From: Bacteroidota bacterium
GTDB taxonomy: Bacteria > Bacteroidota > Bacteroidia > UBA8524
DNA length: 64,000 bases
NCBI GenBank assembly: GCA_008933805.1
Contig: WBUH01000006.1
Span: forward strand, 124,001-188,000
Direction: 5' to 3'
Of this stretch, positions 15,646 to 25,800 are shown one piece after another (within the stretch, counting starts at the first letter, position 1; each line of letters begins with the position of its first letter). The notes under the pieces were generated by a model, which was not told the DNA's origin, did not search any database, and saw only the letters and a list, made by a program, of their open reading frames with translations. Position numbers and translations under genes: made by a program.

Positions 15646-17082
15646 ATGAAAAGAATATTTCTATCTATTTTATTGTTTGGCTGCCTATTGCCCTTATCGG
15701 CCACACACCTTCTTCAAGGGAATTTACAATACAAATACAAAGGGACAGACAACAATGGTGATTTGGTTTACCTAGTAACACTGGAGTTGGTTAGAGATTG
15801 TTCGTCACAAACAAACAAACCTCTACGTTTTGATAACACTATAACGGTGGGTCTTTACAAACTTGACAATGGTAAATATATACTAGACCAATCAATAAAT
15901 ATGAGTTTAGGCGGCGAATCTAAAATACAAGGCCGGGGAGTTCATACAAAACCCGATTCAACATTATGTCTTTGGAGGGGTTTTTATGAAAAAGAAATTA
16001 CGCTTAAATCAACAATAGCCAGTTATTATTTAGCTTGGACCCGCTGTTGCAGGTATGGTTCAGATAACCTTACCAATGCGGCCGATAACGGCAATCTGTT
16101 TTATGTAAAAATTAACACAGGTTCTTCTGCCCAAAACGTTTCTCCATATGTTGAAGACGAATCACCGTTGATTATGAATGCAGCAACACATTTTGTTACT
16201 TCGTTTGCAAACATAGATGAAGACGGAGACAGCCTAAGCTACCATTGGGTAAACGCCATAAATGAAGGAGACCCGGTTAACCCAATTCCAAGCCCGAAAA
16301 ATGAAATATTTCCCCCGTTTACTCAAGCAGGTTATGTAAACGGATACAGTGTAAATGCGCAATTGGGAACCACCAATAGCTATACGATATTAGACAGTAT
16401 AAGGGGAACGCTGTACGCAAAAGCAGCTTCTGTGGGCAGGTACACGCTTTCTTATGAAGTACGCGAATGGCGAGGCGGAACTCTTATAGGCAGCTATTAC
16501 AGAGAGAAAGCAGTTATTGTGTTGGCTAATAATCAATCTCAACTTGAGAAAATTGACCTTGTGGCTAACGCTCCTGATATTAAAAAGAAAAGAATAGGAG
16601 TATTGTGGAGCCATACTTTACAAGGCTCGGTTACCTCTTTTACATTGGAAAGGAGAAGGAAGGACTCTACCAGCTGGAACACCATTGCGGTTTTAGATAG
16701 TCAGACAACATCGTATGTTGACACTAACATTGAGTTTGATTTTTATTATTTTTATAAAGTAACCGCTAACTCTAGTGCTAATCCTACATCAGATGCTGAT
16801 TCGGCTATTGTTAGAAATAAAACACTATCTGCCCAAAGCATTCCGCAGTATAGCGTTGCTATTTATCCAAACCCATCAAACGACAGGGTGTATGTAAGCA
16901 CTGCTCCTGATGTGAAAATCACCAAGGCGCAACTGATAGATATTACCGGAAAAGTAATAACTACGATTAAAGGGGAAGATGTATCAGAAGGAATTTCAGT
17001 AAAAGGGCTGCCACAAGGCATTTACCTGATTAAGATTTACGACGGAAGCGCAGTGCTAACCGAAAGAATAAGCGTGTATTAA
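15646..17082 (+). CDS. secreted protein with T9SS type A sorting domain, tandem paralogue 1
   Basis: A 478-residue protein with a signal peptide (about 1-19, ending before THLLQG). The mature start ATHLLQGNLQYKYKG and the RDCSSQ and RCCRYG segments resemble an N-terminal domain common in large Bacteroidota adhesins. A DEDGDSLSYHW motif lies mid-protein, a fibronectin-III-like region at about 300-380, and a C-terminal sorting domain at about 400-478 (YPNPSNDRVYVS, ITGKVI, LPQGIYLIKI). It should cross the outer membrane through T9SS and be surface-attached or released. First of three tandem paralogues; identity falls along the array. Confidence 0.82.
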   Translation: MKRIFLSILLFGCLLPLSATHLLQGNLQYKYKGTDNNGDLVYLVTLELVRDCSSQTNKPLRFDNTITVGLYKLDNGKYILDQSINMSLGGESKIQGRGVHTKPDSTLCLWRGFYEKEITLKSTIASYYLAWTRCCRYGSDNLTNAADNGNLFYVKINTGSSAQNVSPYVEDESPLIMNAATHFVTSFANIDEDGDSLSYHWVNAINEGDPVNPIPSPKNEIFPPFTQAGYVNGYSVNAQLGTTNSYTILDSIRGTLYAKAASVGRYTLSYEVREWRGGTLIGSYYREKAVIVLANNQSQLEKIDLVANAPDIKKKRIGVLWSHTLQGSVTSFTLERRRKDSTSWNTIAVLDSQTTSYVDTNIEFDFYYFYKVTANSSANPTSDADSAIVRNKTLSAQSIPQYSVAIYPNPSNDRVYVSTAPDVKITKAQLIDITGKVITTIKGEDVSEGISVKGLPQGIYLIKIYDGSAVLTERISVY

Positions 17083-17102
17083 TACGTTAATTAAACTCAT
17101 TG

Positions 17103-17130
17103 AAAAGGGCCGCGGTTTTGCGGCCCTTTT
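17103..17130 (+). terminator. rho-independent terminator after paralogue 1
   Basis: Perfect 11-base arms AAAAGGGCCGC and GCGGCCCTTTT around a six-base loop, ending in a T-run. It lies 20 bases after the stop of the first T9SS paralogue and separates it from the second. Confidence 0.88.
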
Positions 17131-17204
17131 TTGTTTTCGATAAACGTACAATACTGTTTAAACCTTACCGATTGTTATCGCGTTGTATTGTAAACCAATA
17201 ACCT

Positions 17205-18578
17205 ATGGGCAAGTTGTTTACTATCTTTTTATTGCTGATTTCGGGGTTTGCGGTGGCAAATACTCCGCTCACCGTTGAACTGCGGTATCAGTATTTGCAA
17301 CCCACAGGAACGGATAGTATGTTGCTGCGGGTTGAGCTTATCAATTATTATTCGTCATACATTGCCCTGCCGAACTCATCGCTAAGGCCGACAATAAGTG
17401 TTTATGAAACCAAAAAAAGCGGGAAAATAGTATTGAGAGATACACTTAGGATTGAGTCTGTAACCGAGGAACTGCCCAATTTCTCACCCGGCACTTCAAC
17501 AGCGTATAGCTTATACAAGGTAGTTTTTTCAGATACGTTAGCCGTTCCAAACACAGCAACGGGTTACACGCTGTACTACAGGGAAAACCCGCTTTACGGA
17601 CGACAAGCTTCGCTTTCAAGTGCTACTTGTGCCGTTCCGCCTAACACCGCCCAACACACGATGCATGAACATAATTTGGCCGGATACCACGCAATGGCAA
17701 TGGGCGAAACGTTTGTTATAAACGCACAATCAACGGATAAAGACGGCGACAGTCTTACCTACGAGTTTGCCCCTGTACTTTATAACAACTTAAGCTCTTA
17801 TGAAAGAATACCGGACGTGTTTGATTCGTCAAAACTTTTTTGGCCCATGGGAGATATTGCTACAGCAGCAGCAAAGCTTGGCGGCGATATTACGCTAAAT
17901 GCATCGGGGCAAATTACCTGCAAATCAACCAACCCCGTAGGCGTATTGTTTGGTTTTTCAGTAACCGAGTGGAGAAATGGGGCAGCCATTGCCAGCTACT
18001 ACAAACAAATACTGCTGTATTCTGTATTGCCTAAAAATCCTGACAATGCCTATATTGATTTGTGGGGAAACACCGATAAAAACGGTACTGTTTTATCTTG
18101 GCAGCACTCACTAAACGGGAGCGAGGTTTTTACCGTTGACCGCCGAATAGATACGGGAATTTGGGTAACATTGGGGACGGTCTCTTCCCAAAACTACTGG
18201 AAGGATAATCAGCTTTTTGCAGATACAATACTTCGGTTGTATCGGATAAGAGCGATAGGGAATAAAAACAGTAAGGCGGTAAAGGTGCTTTCAAACCAAT
18301 GGACTGTCGGAGGTAAAAAGACTGCATTACAAGTAGCCAGCCCTTTTGAAACCAAAGAAATAAGAGTTTTCCCTAACCCAACCACCAATACGGTTTTTAT
18401 TGAAACAGACGAACCGCTTAGTAACGTTGTAATTGCTGATTTGACCGGTAAAACACTTCTTACAGTGCAATACGCTGCGGCACAAGGCGTTGATGTTTCG
18501 GGCTTGGGCGCAGGTATTTATGTGCTTACTATTGTGAGCGAGAAATTAGTTAATACGCTACGCTTTGTGAAACAATAG
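17205..18578 (+). CDS. secreted protein with T9SS type A sorting domain, tandem paralogue 2
   Basis: A 457-residue paralogue of the gene before it. The signal peptide (about 1-18) ends at VANTP; the ATH start typical of the family is lost. The central STDKDGDSLTYEF motif and VTEWRNGAAIASYYK match the other two copies (VREWRGGTLIGSYYR, VSEYRNGQLITQHNR). The sorting domain starts at VFPNPTTNTVFIETDEPLS. That domain is very close to the one in paralogue 3, at DNA as well as protein level. Function is unknown; surface or secreted structural role is inferred from T9SS. Confidence 0.8.
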   Translation: MGKLFTIFLLLISGFAVANTPLTVELRYQYLQPTGTDSMLLRVELINYYSSYIALPNSSLRPTISVYETKKSGKIVLRDTLRIESVTEELPNFSPGTSTAYSLYKVVFSDTLAVPNTATGYTLYYRENPLYGRQASLSSATCAVPPNTAQHTMHEHNLAGYHAMAMGETFVINAQSTDKDGDSLTYEFAPVLYNNLSSYERIPDVFDSSKLFWPMGDIATAAAKLGGDITLNASGQITCKSTNPVGVLFGFSVTEWRNGAAIASYYKQILLYSVLPKNPDNAYIDLWGNTDKNGTVLSWQHSLNGSEVFTVDRRIDTGIWVTLGTVSSQNYWKDNQLFADTILRLYRIRAIGNKNSKAVKVLSNQWTVGGKKTALQVASPFETKEIRVFPNPTTNTVFIETDEPLSNVVIADLTGKTLLTVQYAAAQGVDVSGLGAGIYVLTIVSEKLVNTLRFVKQ

Positions 18579-18619
18579 TAAATTACATCAGCAAACAGGA
18601 ACAACCTAAAAAACCCCGC

Positions 18620-20005
18620 ATGAAAACCCTTATCCCTACCCTTTTATTAGTGCTTAGTTGTTTCACTGCATCAGCCACCCACATCATAAACAGCAGTATT
18701 CAATACGACTTTAAAGGGCTAAACCAACAAGGGCAGGAGGTGTATGAAATAAGCTTGGTTGCTTACCGTGATTGTAATGCTTCACAGATTGTTTTTGATG
18801 ATACTGTTCTAATTGCAATATACGATGATCCCAGCCAAAACCTTTTAAAAACAGTTAAGCAAGCATTAACAAAAGAAGAAGCTGTATTTGCCGCTATGCA
18901 GCCATCAGCGGTTTTAATTTCACCGGGATGTTACCGCACAGGTATTTACACGTTTACTTTTATTGCTCCTTTGGGGCACAATGGGTTTCAGTTAGTATGG
19001 CAGCGTTGTTGCCGAAGCACAATTTCTAACATTGTTGACGAAACGGGAAGTACCGCATTGGCTTATATACCTGCTGAAGGCGTCCAAAACAGTTCCCCGC
19101 GGGTATTGGGATTTAAAGAAAACATGGTGATGGGTATAAACGTATTTACAGAGCTTGATTTTTCTAACTACGATGCTGATGGAGATAGCCTTGTTTATTC
19201 TCTATCAACACCTCTGAGCGGTTTAACAGCAGCGAACCCGATTGCCACCAGCTACCCGTCGACGCTAACAGTTTTTCCAGTCGCTTTATATAGAAACAGC
19301 TATAGTTTCAGCTTTCCGCTGGGCACTAATACAAATTTTAAACTGGATAGAAACTCAGGCAAAGCAACTTTTTTTGGCACAAATACAGGCAGGTTTTTGG
19401 TAGGATTAACCGTGAGTGAGTACAGAAATGGCCAGCTGATTACCCAACACAATAGGGAACATCTTTTATTTTTAATAGAACCTCAACACCCCAACGGAAT
19501 TTACTTAGATGTAATTCCATTTGGCAAGAAAGGGCTTGAATGTAAATGGAGTGATTTTACGTTAGACTCTGCTTTGAGCTACCGGCTTTTTAAGCGCAAG
19601 GAAAACACAAGCCTTTGGGATACAATACCCGTAACGGGTAAAAGCTATATTGATACAGCGATTGAAACAGATACCGTTTACGAATACTTTGTAAAAGGCA
19701 TAACAAATGAAACCGCATGGTATTCACTAATTAAAAAAGGGAAAAGAGGATTGGGCATTTTTGTTAATGAGCAAAATACACCTTCACTGAAAATTTACCC
19801 CAACCCTACGGCCAACGCGTTGTTTATTGAGACCAACGAACCTCTTAGTACAGTTGTAATTACTGATTTGGCAGGAAAAACTGTTCTGCATGAGCAGCAT
19901 ATGCCAACTCAAGGCATTGATGTTTCGGGGTTAGCAGTGGGCACTTACATTGTGCAGGTAATGAGCAATAGCGGCATTGCCACCGCTAAGTTTTATAAAA
20001 ACTGA
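18620..20005 (+). CDS. secreted protein with T9SS type A sorting domain, tandem paralogue 3
   Basis: A 461-residue paralogue. The signal peptide is about 1-19, followed by ATHIINSSIQYDFKG and a YRDCNAS segment. The Cys pair in QRCCRS and the YDADGDSLVYSLS motif align with paralogue 1. The C-terminus IYPNPTANALFIETNEPLST begins the type A sorting domain. It starts 41 bases after paralogue 2 with no terminator between them, so those two are probably co-transcribed. It converges on the small acetyltransferase gene with only seven bases between stops. Confidence 0.82.
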   Translation: MKTLIPTLLLVLSCFTASATHIINSSIQYDFKGLNQQGQEVYEISLVAYRDCNASQIVFDDTVLIAIYDDPSQNLLKTVKQALTKEEAVFAAMQPSAVLISPGCYRTGIYTFTFIAPLGHNGFQLVWQRCCRSTISNIVDETGSTALAYIPAEGVQNSSPRVLGFKENMVMGINVFTELDFSNYDADGDSLVYSLSTPLSGLTAANPIATSYPSTLTVFPVALYRNSYSFSFPLGTNTNFKLDRNSGKATFFGTNTGRFLVGLTVSEYRNGQLITQHNREHLLFLIEPQHPNGIYLDVIPFGKKGLECKWSDFTLDSALSYRLFKRKENTSLWDTIPVTGKSYIDTAIETDTVYEYFVKGITNETAWYSLIKKGKRGLGIFVNEQNTPSLKIYPNPTANALFIETNEPLSTVVITDLAGKTVLHEQHMPTQGIDVSGLAVGTYIVQVMSNSGIATAKFYKN

Positions 20006-20012
20006 GGCGGTA

Positions 20013-20294
20013 TTACCTCAACACATCTTGTATTTCAGTTTTCTTATCAAAAACGCTTTTTGCAAAAGGGCATAACGGAATAATCTTAAGCCCGTTTTTG
20101 CGGGCATACTCCACTCCTGCCATTACCAGTTGCAGCCCTGCGCCTTTTCCACGCAGCGAATCGCCTACTTCGGTGTGGTCGATAATCATAGTGGTGTCGC
20201 CCGCCATACTATACGTCATTTCTGCTTGTATCAAGCCGTCGCCCTCAATATAAAAACTGCCTTTGTGGCCTTCTTCTCTGTGTTTAATTTCCAT
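20013..20294 (-). CDS. small GNAT-like N-acetyltransferase (YjdJ type)
   Basis: A 93-residue protein of the short Gcn5-related group (PF14542). It begins with the strand pair GSFYIEGDGLIQAEMTY, then TMIIDHTEVGDSLRGKGAGL, where RGKGAG is the CoA-binding loop, and ends in PLCPFAKSVFDK, the family's CPF(A)-x-x-x-F tail. Physiological substrates of these mini-acetyltransferases are unknown. It is a single minus-strand gene upstream of which lies the SGNH hydrolase gene on the same strand, 53 bases away. Confidence 0.88.
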   Translation of the reverse strand: MEIKHREEGHKGSFYIEGDGLIQAEMTYSMAGDTTMIIDHTEVGDSLRGKGAGLQLVMAGVEYARKNGLKIIPLCPFAKSVFDKKTEIQDVLR

Positions 20295-20347
20295 AACTGT
20301 ACAACAAACATCGGATATTTTTATTGAGTTTGTCTTTACACCGAATG

Positions 20348-21049
20348 TTAAAAATTTGCCCGTATTCTGTCAAACATCAAATCAACCCACAAGGCATACA
20401 TTTTACCCGAAGGGTGCAACTCATCGTACGCCACCAGTGATAAATCGTTTTTTGCCAAACGGCTGATGGGGGTAATGTCAAAATAGGCTACCTGTAACGA
20501 GTCGGCAAAATGTTTATTCACCGCATTGTACTCGTCAATCTCTTTGCCTATTCGTGCTGCATCACCCTCGCCTATTGGGGTCGCGCCGTAATCAGGAATG
20601 CTGATCACCACCACTTTGTTTTTATCCCCGCCCGCAAACGTAATAGCCGTTTGCAGCAGTTGCGGAAATTCTGATTGGTACAACGCCATCGGCTTACGTT
20701 GGTATTGGTTGTTTACCCCAATTAGCAGCGTTACCAAGTCGAAAGTGTCGGCAATGTTGGCGTTTTTTATTGCGTTACTAAGGTTGGTGGTCGTCCATCC
20801 CGTTTGGGCAATAACTTGCAGTTTAGCAACTTCCAGTTCTCCCGTTGCTTCTAAGCGGTCTTTCAACAAATACGGAAACGAAACCGCCTGAGCTACGCCT
20901 TCGCCTTTGGTGTAAGAGTCGCCCAGAGCCAATATTTTTATCTTTTTTGCTGCGGGTTGCATTGTTGCGGGCTCATCCGCCTTACGGCAATTTACAAACA
21001 ATGTAAAAGCCAGTAAGGGGAATAGTAGAGTTTTCAGTACCTTGTTCAT
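20348..21049 (-). CDS. SGNH/GDSL-type hydrolase, probable lipoprotein
   Basis: A 233-residue esterase-like protein. Block I is LALGDSYTKGEG (Ser45), block III is LLIGVNNQYQ and block V is YDELHPSGKM (Asp and His of the triad). The N-terminus is a signal sequence ending at VNCRK, where Cys21 could be lipidated. The family hydrolyses esters or acetyl groups on lipids and carbohydrates. The particular substrate is not predictable. It is divergent from the small membrane protein gene. Confidence 0.85.
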   Translation of the reverse strand: MNKVLKTLLFPLLAFTLFVNCRKADEPATMQPAAKKIKILALGDSYTKGEGVAQAVSFPYLLKDRLEATGELEVAKLQVIAQTGWTTTNLSNAIKNANIADTFDLVTLLIGVNNQYQRKPMALYQSEFPQLLQTAITFAGGDKNKVVVISIPDYGATPIGEGDAARIGKEIDEYNAVNKHFADSLQVAYFDITPISRLAKNDLSLVAYDELHPSGKMYALWVDLMFDRIRANF

Positions 21050-21103
21050 GCCAACTGTTTATAAACATACGTAGCGGCAGGCACTTAGGTTTGTTGCCGC
21101 CAT

Positions 21104-21111
21104 TATATTTG
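21104..21111 (+). promoter_or_regulatory. Bacteroidota -7 promoter element
   Basis: TATATTTG, perfect TAnnTTTG, nine bases before ATG 21121 of the small membrane protein gene. Confidence 0.5.
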
Positions 21112-21120
21112 CAGTAGTAT

Positions 21121-21372
21121 ATGGAGATGGATTTGTATGCGGTAATCGGTTGGGTAGGGGCAGGCCTGTTGCTCACGGGCTACTTGCTGTTTTCAGTAGG
21201 TAAGTTTGATGGGAAACTTTGGCTGTACCATTGTTTCAATCTGTTTAGTTCAGCACTGTTGCTGGTTAATGCCATTTACAATGCCTCGGGCCCGTTTATT
21301 TTGGTAAACGGTGTTTGGTGCTGCATCTCTGTTTACGGAATTATTAAATCGCTGAAAGCAAAAGGGGATTAA
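21121..21372 (+). CDS. small membrane protein, CBU_0592-like
   Basis: An 83-residue protein with three hydrophobic helices (about 5-25, 33-52, 55-76) and the pattern VIGWVGAGLLLTGYLLFS, then LYHCFNLFSSALLLVNA. This matches the small CBU_0592 family of inner-membrane proteins, whose function is unknown. A second Met two codons in is also possible as start. A -7 element is just upstream, and lutB follows 52 bases after its stop with its own -7 element. Confidence 0.65.
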   Translation: MEMDLYAVIGWVGAGLLLTGYLLFSVGKFDGKLWLYHCFNLFSSALLLVNAIYNASGPFILVNGVWCCISVYGIIKSLKAKGD

Positions 21373-21401
21373 ACACCCTTTTAAATACCCAGTTAAAATT
21401 A

Positions 21402-21409
21402 TAGGTTTG
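21402..21409 (+). promoter_or_regulatory. Bacteroidota -7 promoter element for the lutB-amidohydrolase operon
   Basis: TAGGTTTG, perfect TAnnTTTG, 15 bases before ATG 21425. Confidence 0.5.
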
Positions 21410-21424
21410 TATTAACCGCTATTT

Positions 21425-22801
21425 ATGGCCGCCAAAGACACTTTTACAAAAACCGTTGCTAACACCGCTTTTGATTTTGCCAAAATACAACTGCTGGAGA
21501 ACCATTTGGACAAACACGCCCAAGCTACGGCCAATGGAAAAGAGCAATTTAAAAACCTGCCTTTGGCACGCAACCGCGCCGAACATATACGCTGGCGCGC
21601 GATAGAAAACCTTGATAAATACCTGCTGGAGTTTGAAACCAACTGCACGCGCAACGGGATAAAGCTGTTGTGGGCTCCCGAAGCGGCCGATGCTTTACTG
21701 GAAATAGAGGAGATATTTAAAAAACACAAAATCACTTCGGCGGTAAAATCAAAATCATCGGTTTGTGAAGAGATAGGGTTGAGTAAGCACCTTGAGGCAA
21801 AAGGGTTCAACATTACCGAAACCGATGTAGCCGATACCGTAATTAAGAAAACAGGCGATACCTCGTCGCATGTGATACTTCCTGCACTGCATAAAAAGCA
21901 TCAGGAGATTATACCTCATTTTAGGGCGCAGTTGCCCGAAGACAGAGAGCAAACCATAGAAGATACGGTGAACGTGATAGCCAACGGTACACGCAAAAAA
22001 TACTTTGAGGCTCAAGCGGGTATCACGGGCTGCAACTTTTTGATTGCCGACCCCGGCAGCATTGCCCTTACCGAAAACGAAGGCAATATCATTTTCTCGT
22101 CAGGCATACCGCAAGTACACATTGTGTTGGCGGGCATTGATAAAATAATCCCCTCGATGGGTGATTTGGATACTCTTTGGCCATTGCTTGCCACCTACGG
22201 AACGGGGCAGAGAATCACCTCGTATAATACCATTATCAACGGCCCCAAAGGGGCAAAAGATACCGACGGTCCGCAAGAAGTATACGTAGTTTTGATTGAT
22301 AACGGACGCAGCAGCCTGTTGGCAAAAAAGGAGCAACGCCCGGCACTGACGTGCATAAAATGCGGAGCTTGTTCAAACGTATGCCCTGTTTACAAAACCA
22401 TTGGTGGTCATGCTTATGGCATTATCAATCCCGGACCTATCGGAGCGGTAACCGCCCAGCACTTGCAGCCCAAAGAGGGCTTTACCCACTTAAGCGGGGC
22501 ATCGACCCTGTGCGGCAAATGCGACCAAGTTTGTCCGGTTAATATTGAGATACACAACCTGTTAGTCGAAAACAGACGGGAGAACGCCGAAAACCAAAAA
22601 CACGGCCTGATAGAAAACTATGTTTGGAAAATGATTATCGGGGCGATGCTTAACCGCAAAAAGATGAATCGGGGCGAAACGTTTAAAAACCTGATTATTA
22701 AATCATCGTACAAAAAAGATTGGGGCGAGCGTCGCGAGTTTCCTGAATTGGCCAAGAAATCATTTAACCAACTTTGGAGAGAACAACACAATGAGAAATA
22801 A
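21425..22801 (+). CDS. lutB: LutB-like iron-sulfur protein (lactate utilisation family)
   Basis: A 458-residue protein. The N-terminal LUD domain (about 60-300) is followed by two 4Fe-4S motifs, CIKCGACSNVCPVYK (about 308-322) and CGKCDQVCPV (about 358-367), then a C-terminal LutB helix region. LutABC oxidises L-lactate to pyruvate in the cytosol or at the membrane. lutA and lutC are not adjacent here. The stop overlaps the start of the first amidohydrolase by 11 bases, so translation of the two is probably linked although their pathways are not obviously related. Confidence 0.88.
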   Translation: MAAKDTFTKTVANTAFDFAKIQLLENHLDKHAQATANGKEQFKNLPLARNRAEHIRWRAIENLDKYLLEFETNCTRNGIKLLWAPEAADALLEIEEIFKKHKITSAVKSKSSVCEEIGLSKHLEAKGFNITETDVADTVIKKTGDTSSHVILPALHKKHQEIIPHFRAQLPEDREQTIEDTVNVIANGTRKKYFEAQAGITGCNFLIADPGSIALTENEGNIIFSSGIPQVHIVLAGIDKIIPSMGDLDTLWPLLATYGTGQRITSYNTIINGPKGAKDTDGPQEVYVVLIDNGRSSLLAKKEQRPALTCIKCGACSNVCPVYKTIGGHAYGIINPGPIGAVTAQHLQPKEGFTHLSGASTLCGKCDQVCPVNIEIHNLLVENRRENAENQKHGLIENYVWKMIIGAMLNRKKMNRGETFKNLIIKSSYKKDWGERREFPELAKKSFNQLWREQHNEK

Positions 22802-25800
22802 ACTGTTGTGGGTACTTTGGGTACTGCTTTGCCCAGTATTGGCGCAAGCACAAAGCACCTTCCCCGTAAACGGGGTGAACAATCCGCAAATTAGCCGTTA
22901 CACTTTTATCAATGCTACCATTTACGTTTCGGCAGAGTTGGTGATTGAGGGCGGAACGCTGGAGATAGAAGACGGCAAAATAAAAGCAGTAAAAAAGAAA
23001 GGGGAGAAGTACGACACCACCGCGATACTAATAGACGTGGAGGGAAACTACATTTATCCCTCGTTTATAGATGTGTATAGCAGCTACGGGATGCCTGCCA
23101 CCGCTGAAAAAAAACGCGAGCGCGGCGGAATGCCTCAATACGAAACCAATACCAAAGGAGCTTTTGGCTGGAATGAAGCGTTGAAGCCCGAAACCCAAGC
23201 CTCGCTATTGTTTATACACAACCCCAAAGATGCCGAAGAACTGCGCAAGGCGGGCTTTGGTACAGTGGTGAGCTTTGTGCCCGATGGGATAGCAAGGGGT
23301 ACATCGGCACTGATTGCGCTGAACAACGAGAAAGAAAACAAAGCGGTTTTAAACACAACCGCAGGAGCAAACTTCTCCTTCAAAAAGGGGAGTAGCGGGC
23401 AAATATACCCCGCCTCGTTAATGGGTTCGGTAGCCCTTATCCGTCAAACGTTTTACGATGCGCAAGCCTACCAACGCGGCTATTTTGCCGAAACCAATCT
23501 TTCGCTGGAGGCATTGAACACCCAATTAAAACTGCCTTTGTTTTTTGAAGCATCGAACCGCTGGGACATTGCCCGCATTCAAAGAATAGGGAAGGAGTTT
23601 GGCCACAATTACATTATAAAAACCAACGGCGATGAATACCTGTTGTCCGATGCGCTAAAAAAATCGCCGGCCAACTTGGTAATACCTGTTAACTATCCTG
23701 CTCCCTTAGAAATTAAAACCTATTTTGATGCGGCGGCAGCAAGTTTTAACAACTTAAAACACCGCCATTTAGCCCCTTGGAATGCGTACTTGCTGCAACA
23801 AAAAAACATCACGTTTGCGTTTACCGCCGACGGACTAAAAAGTAAAGCCGATTTTTTAAAGAACATTCGAGAGGCAGTAACCGGCGGATTGGATGAAAAG
23901 ACCGCGCTGAATGCACTCACTATTATTCCTGCGCGGTATGTAAAAGCTGATGATAAACTGGGTACGCTTGAAAAAGGCAAGCTGGCCAGCTTTATTATTG
24001 CCACAGGCAATATTTTTAATAAGGAGACCCAATTGCTTGAGAACTGGGTGCAAGGCAACCGCTTTGTAATAGGAGCGGAGCCGCCCTACTTTTTAGGGTT
24101 TAATTACAACCTGTTTATTGACGGCCGACCTGAAACCGAAATAGAATTTGGGTTTAAGAAGGACAAGAAATTTGACATTATGCCCGTTCCTTCAAATTCA
24201 ACTAATAAAATAGATAAAATTATTTATAATCAAGAAAATCAAAATATTAGCTTTTGCTTAAAAACGGATAAAGATACTTTTTTATTAAGCGGTTGGAAAG
24301 AAGGTGATAACCTGTATGGAACCGGAACCAACCGTTTGGGACAAACCGTAAAGTGGGAGGGACGCGAAAAAGAAAGTGCGGATACCGTCAATACAAGCGG
24401 TCCAAAGAAAATTAAAGCGTTTCCTGAGTACACTGTTGGTTTGCCTTACGCGTATGCGAAAAAAGAAAGCAACACCTTTTTGGTGCGTAATGTAACGGTG
24501 TGGACGAACGAAAAAGAGGGCGTGCTGCGCAATACCGATGTGCTAGTTAAAAACGGAAAAGTGGTTTCGGTAGGTGAAACCGATTTGAAGAAACACGGCA
24601 TTGCCGATGCTTCAACCATTACAGTGATTAACGGCACCGGAAAACACCTTACCGCAGGCATTATCGATGAACACTCGCACATTGGCATTATGGGCGGAGT
24701 GAATGAGGGCAGCCAATCGGTTACCGCCGAGGTTAGCATAGAAGATGTATTAGACCCCGAGGACATAAATATTTACAGGCAATTGGCCGGCGGTGTAACT
24801 ACCTCACAACTATTGCACGGTTCGGCCAACGTAATAGGCGGCCAAAGCGCGGTGATAAAACTTAAATGGGGACAGATGCCCGATAGTATGCTATTTGCCG
24901 GCGCACCCGGCCGCATAAAGTTTGCTTTGGGCGAAAACGTGAAGCAAGCGAATTGGGGCGACCGATTTACCGAGCGTTTTCCGCAAACACGGATGGGGGT
25001 AGAGCAGGTATTTGACGACGCGTTTATCCGTGCCGCCGAGTATGAAAAGGCGTGGGCGGATTATAAATCGGGTAAAGTTAAAAAAGAACCCCGCAAAGAC
25101 CTTGAACTTGAAGTACTATTAGAGGTAATAAAAGGTAAACGGTTAGTAACCTGTCACTCCTACAATCAGCAAGAAATTAACATGCTGATAAAAACCGCCG
25201 AGAAACACGGGTTTAACATCAACATATTTACCCACGTGTTAGAAGGCTATAAAATTGCCGATAAAATAAAAGAACACGGGGCAGGAGCCAGCAGCTTTGC
25301 CGATTGGTGGGGCTACAAATACGAAGTGATTGAAGCCACACCATACAATCCTGCATTACTTACCAAAGTAGGGGTGGTTACTTGCATCAATTCAGACGAT
25401 GCCGAAATGGGTCGCCGATTGAACCAAGAAGCAGCGAAAGCGATTAAATATGGGGGCATGAGCGAAGAAGAGGCCCTTAAAATGGTTACGCTTAATCCTG
25501 CCAAACTAATGCGGATAGATAACCGTGTGGGCAGTATCAAAGCAGGTAAAGATGCCGATTTGGTGCTGTGGAGCGGTCATCCTTTATCGGTATATTCAAA
25601 ACCGATAAAAACATTTATTGAGGGGGTAGCTTATTTCGATGCCGAGGAGCACCAAAAGGCCGAAGCCCAACTGCTGAAAGAGAAGCAGGCGTTGATTGAA
25701 GAAATGAATAAGGCCATTGCCGAAGGCAAAACAGGAGAGAAGCCCAAAACGGAAGAACATAAAACCTACCACTGCGACGACGAAGAAATATACGGAGAGG

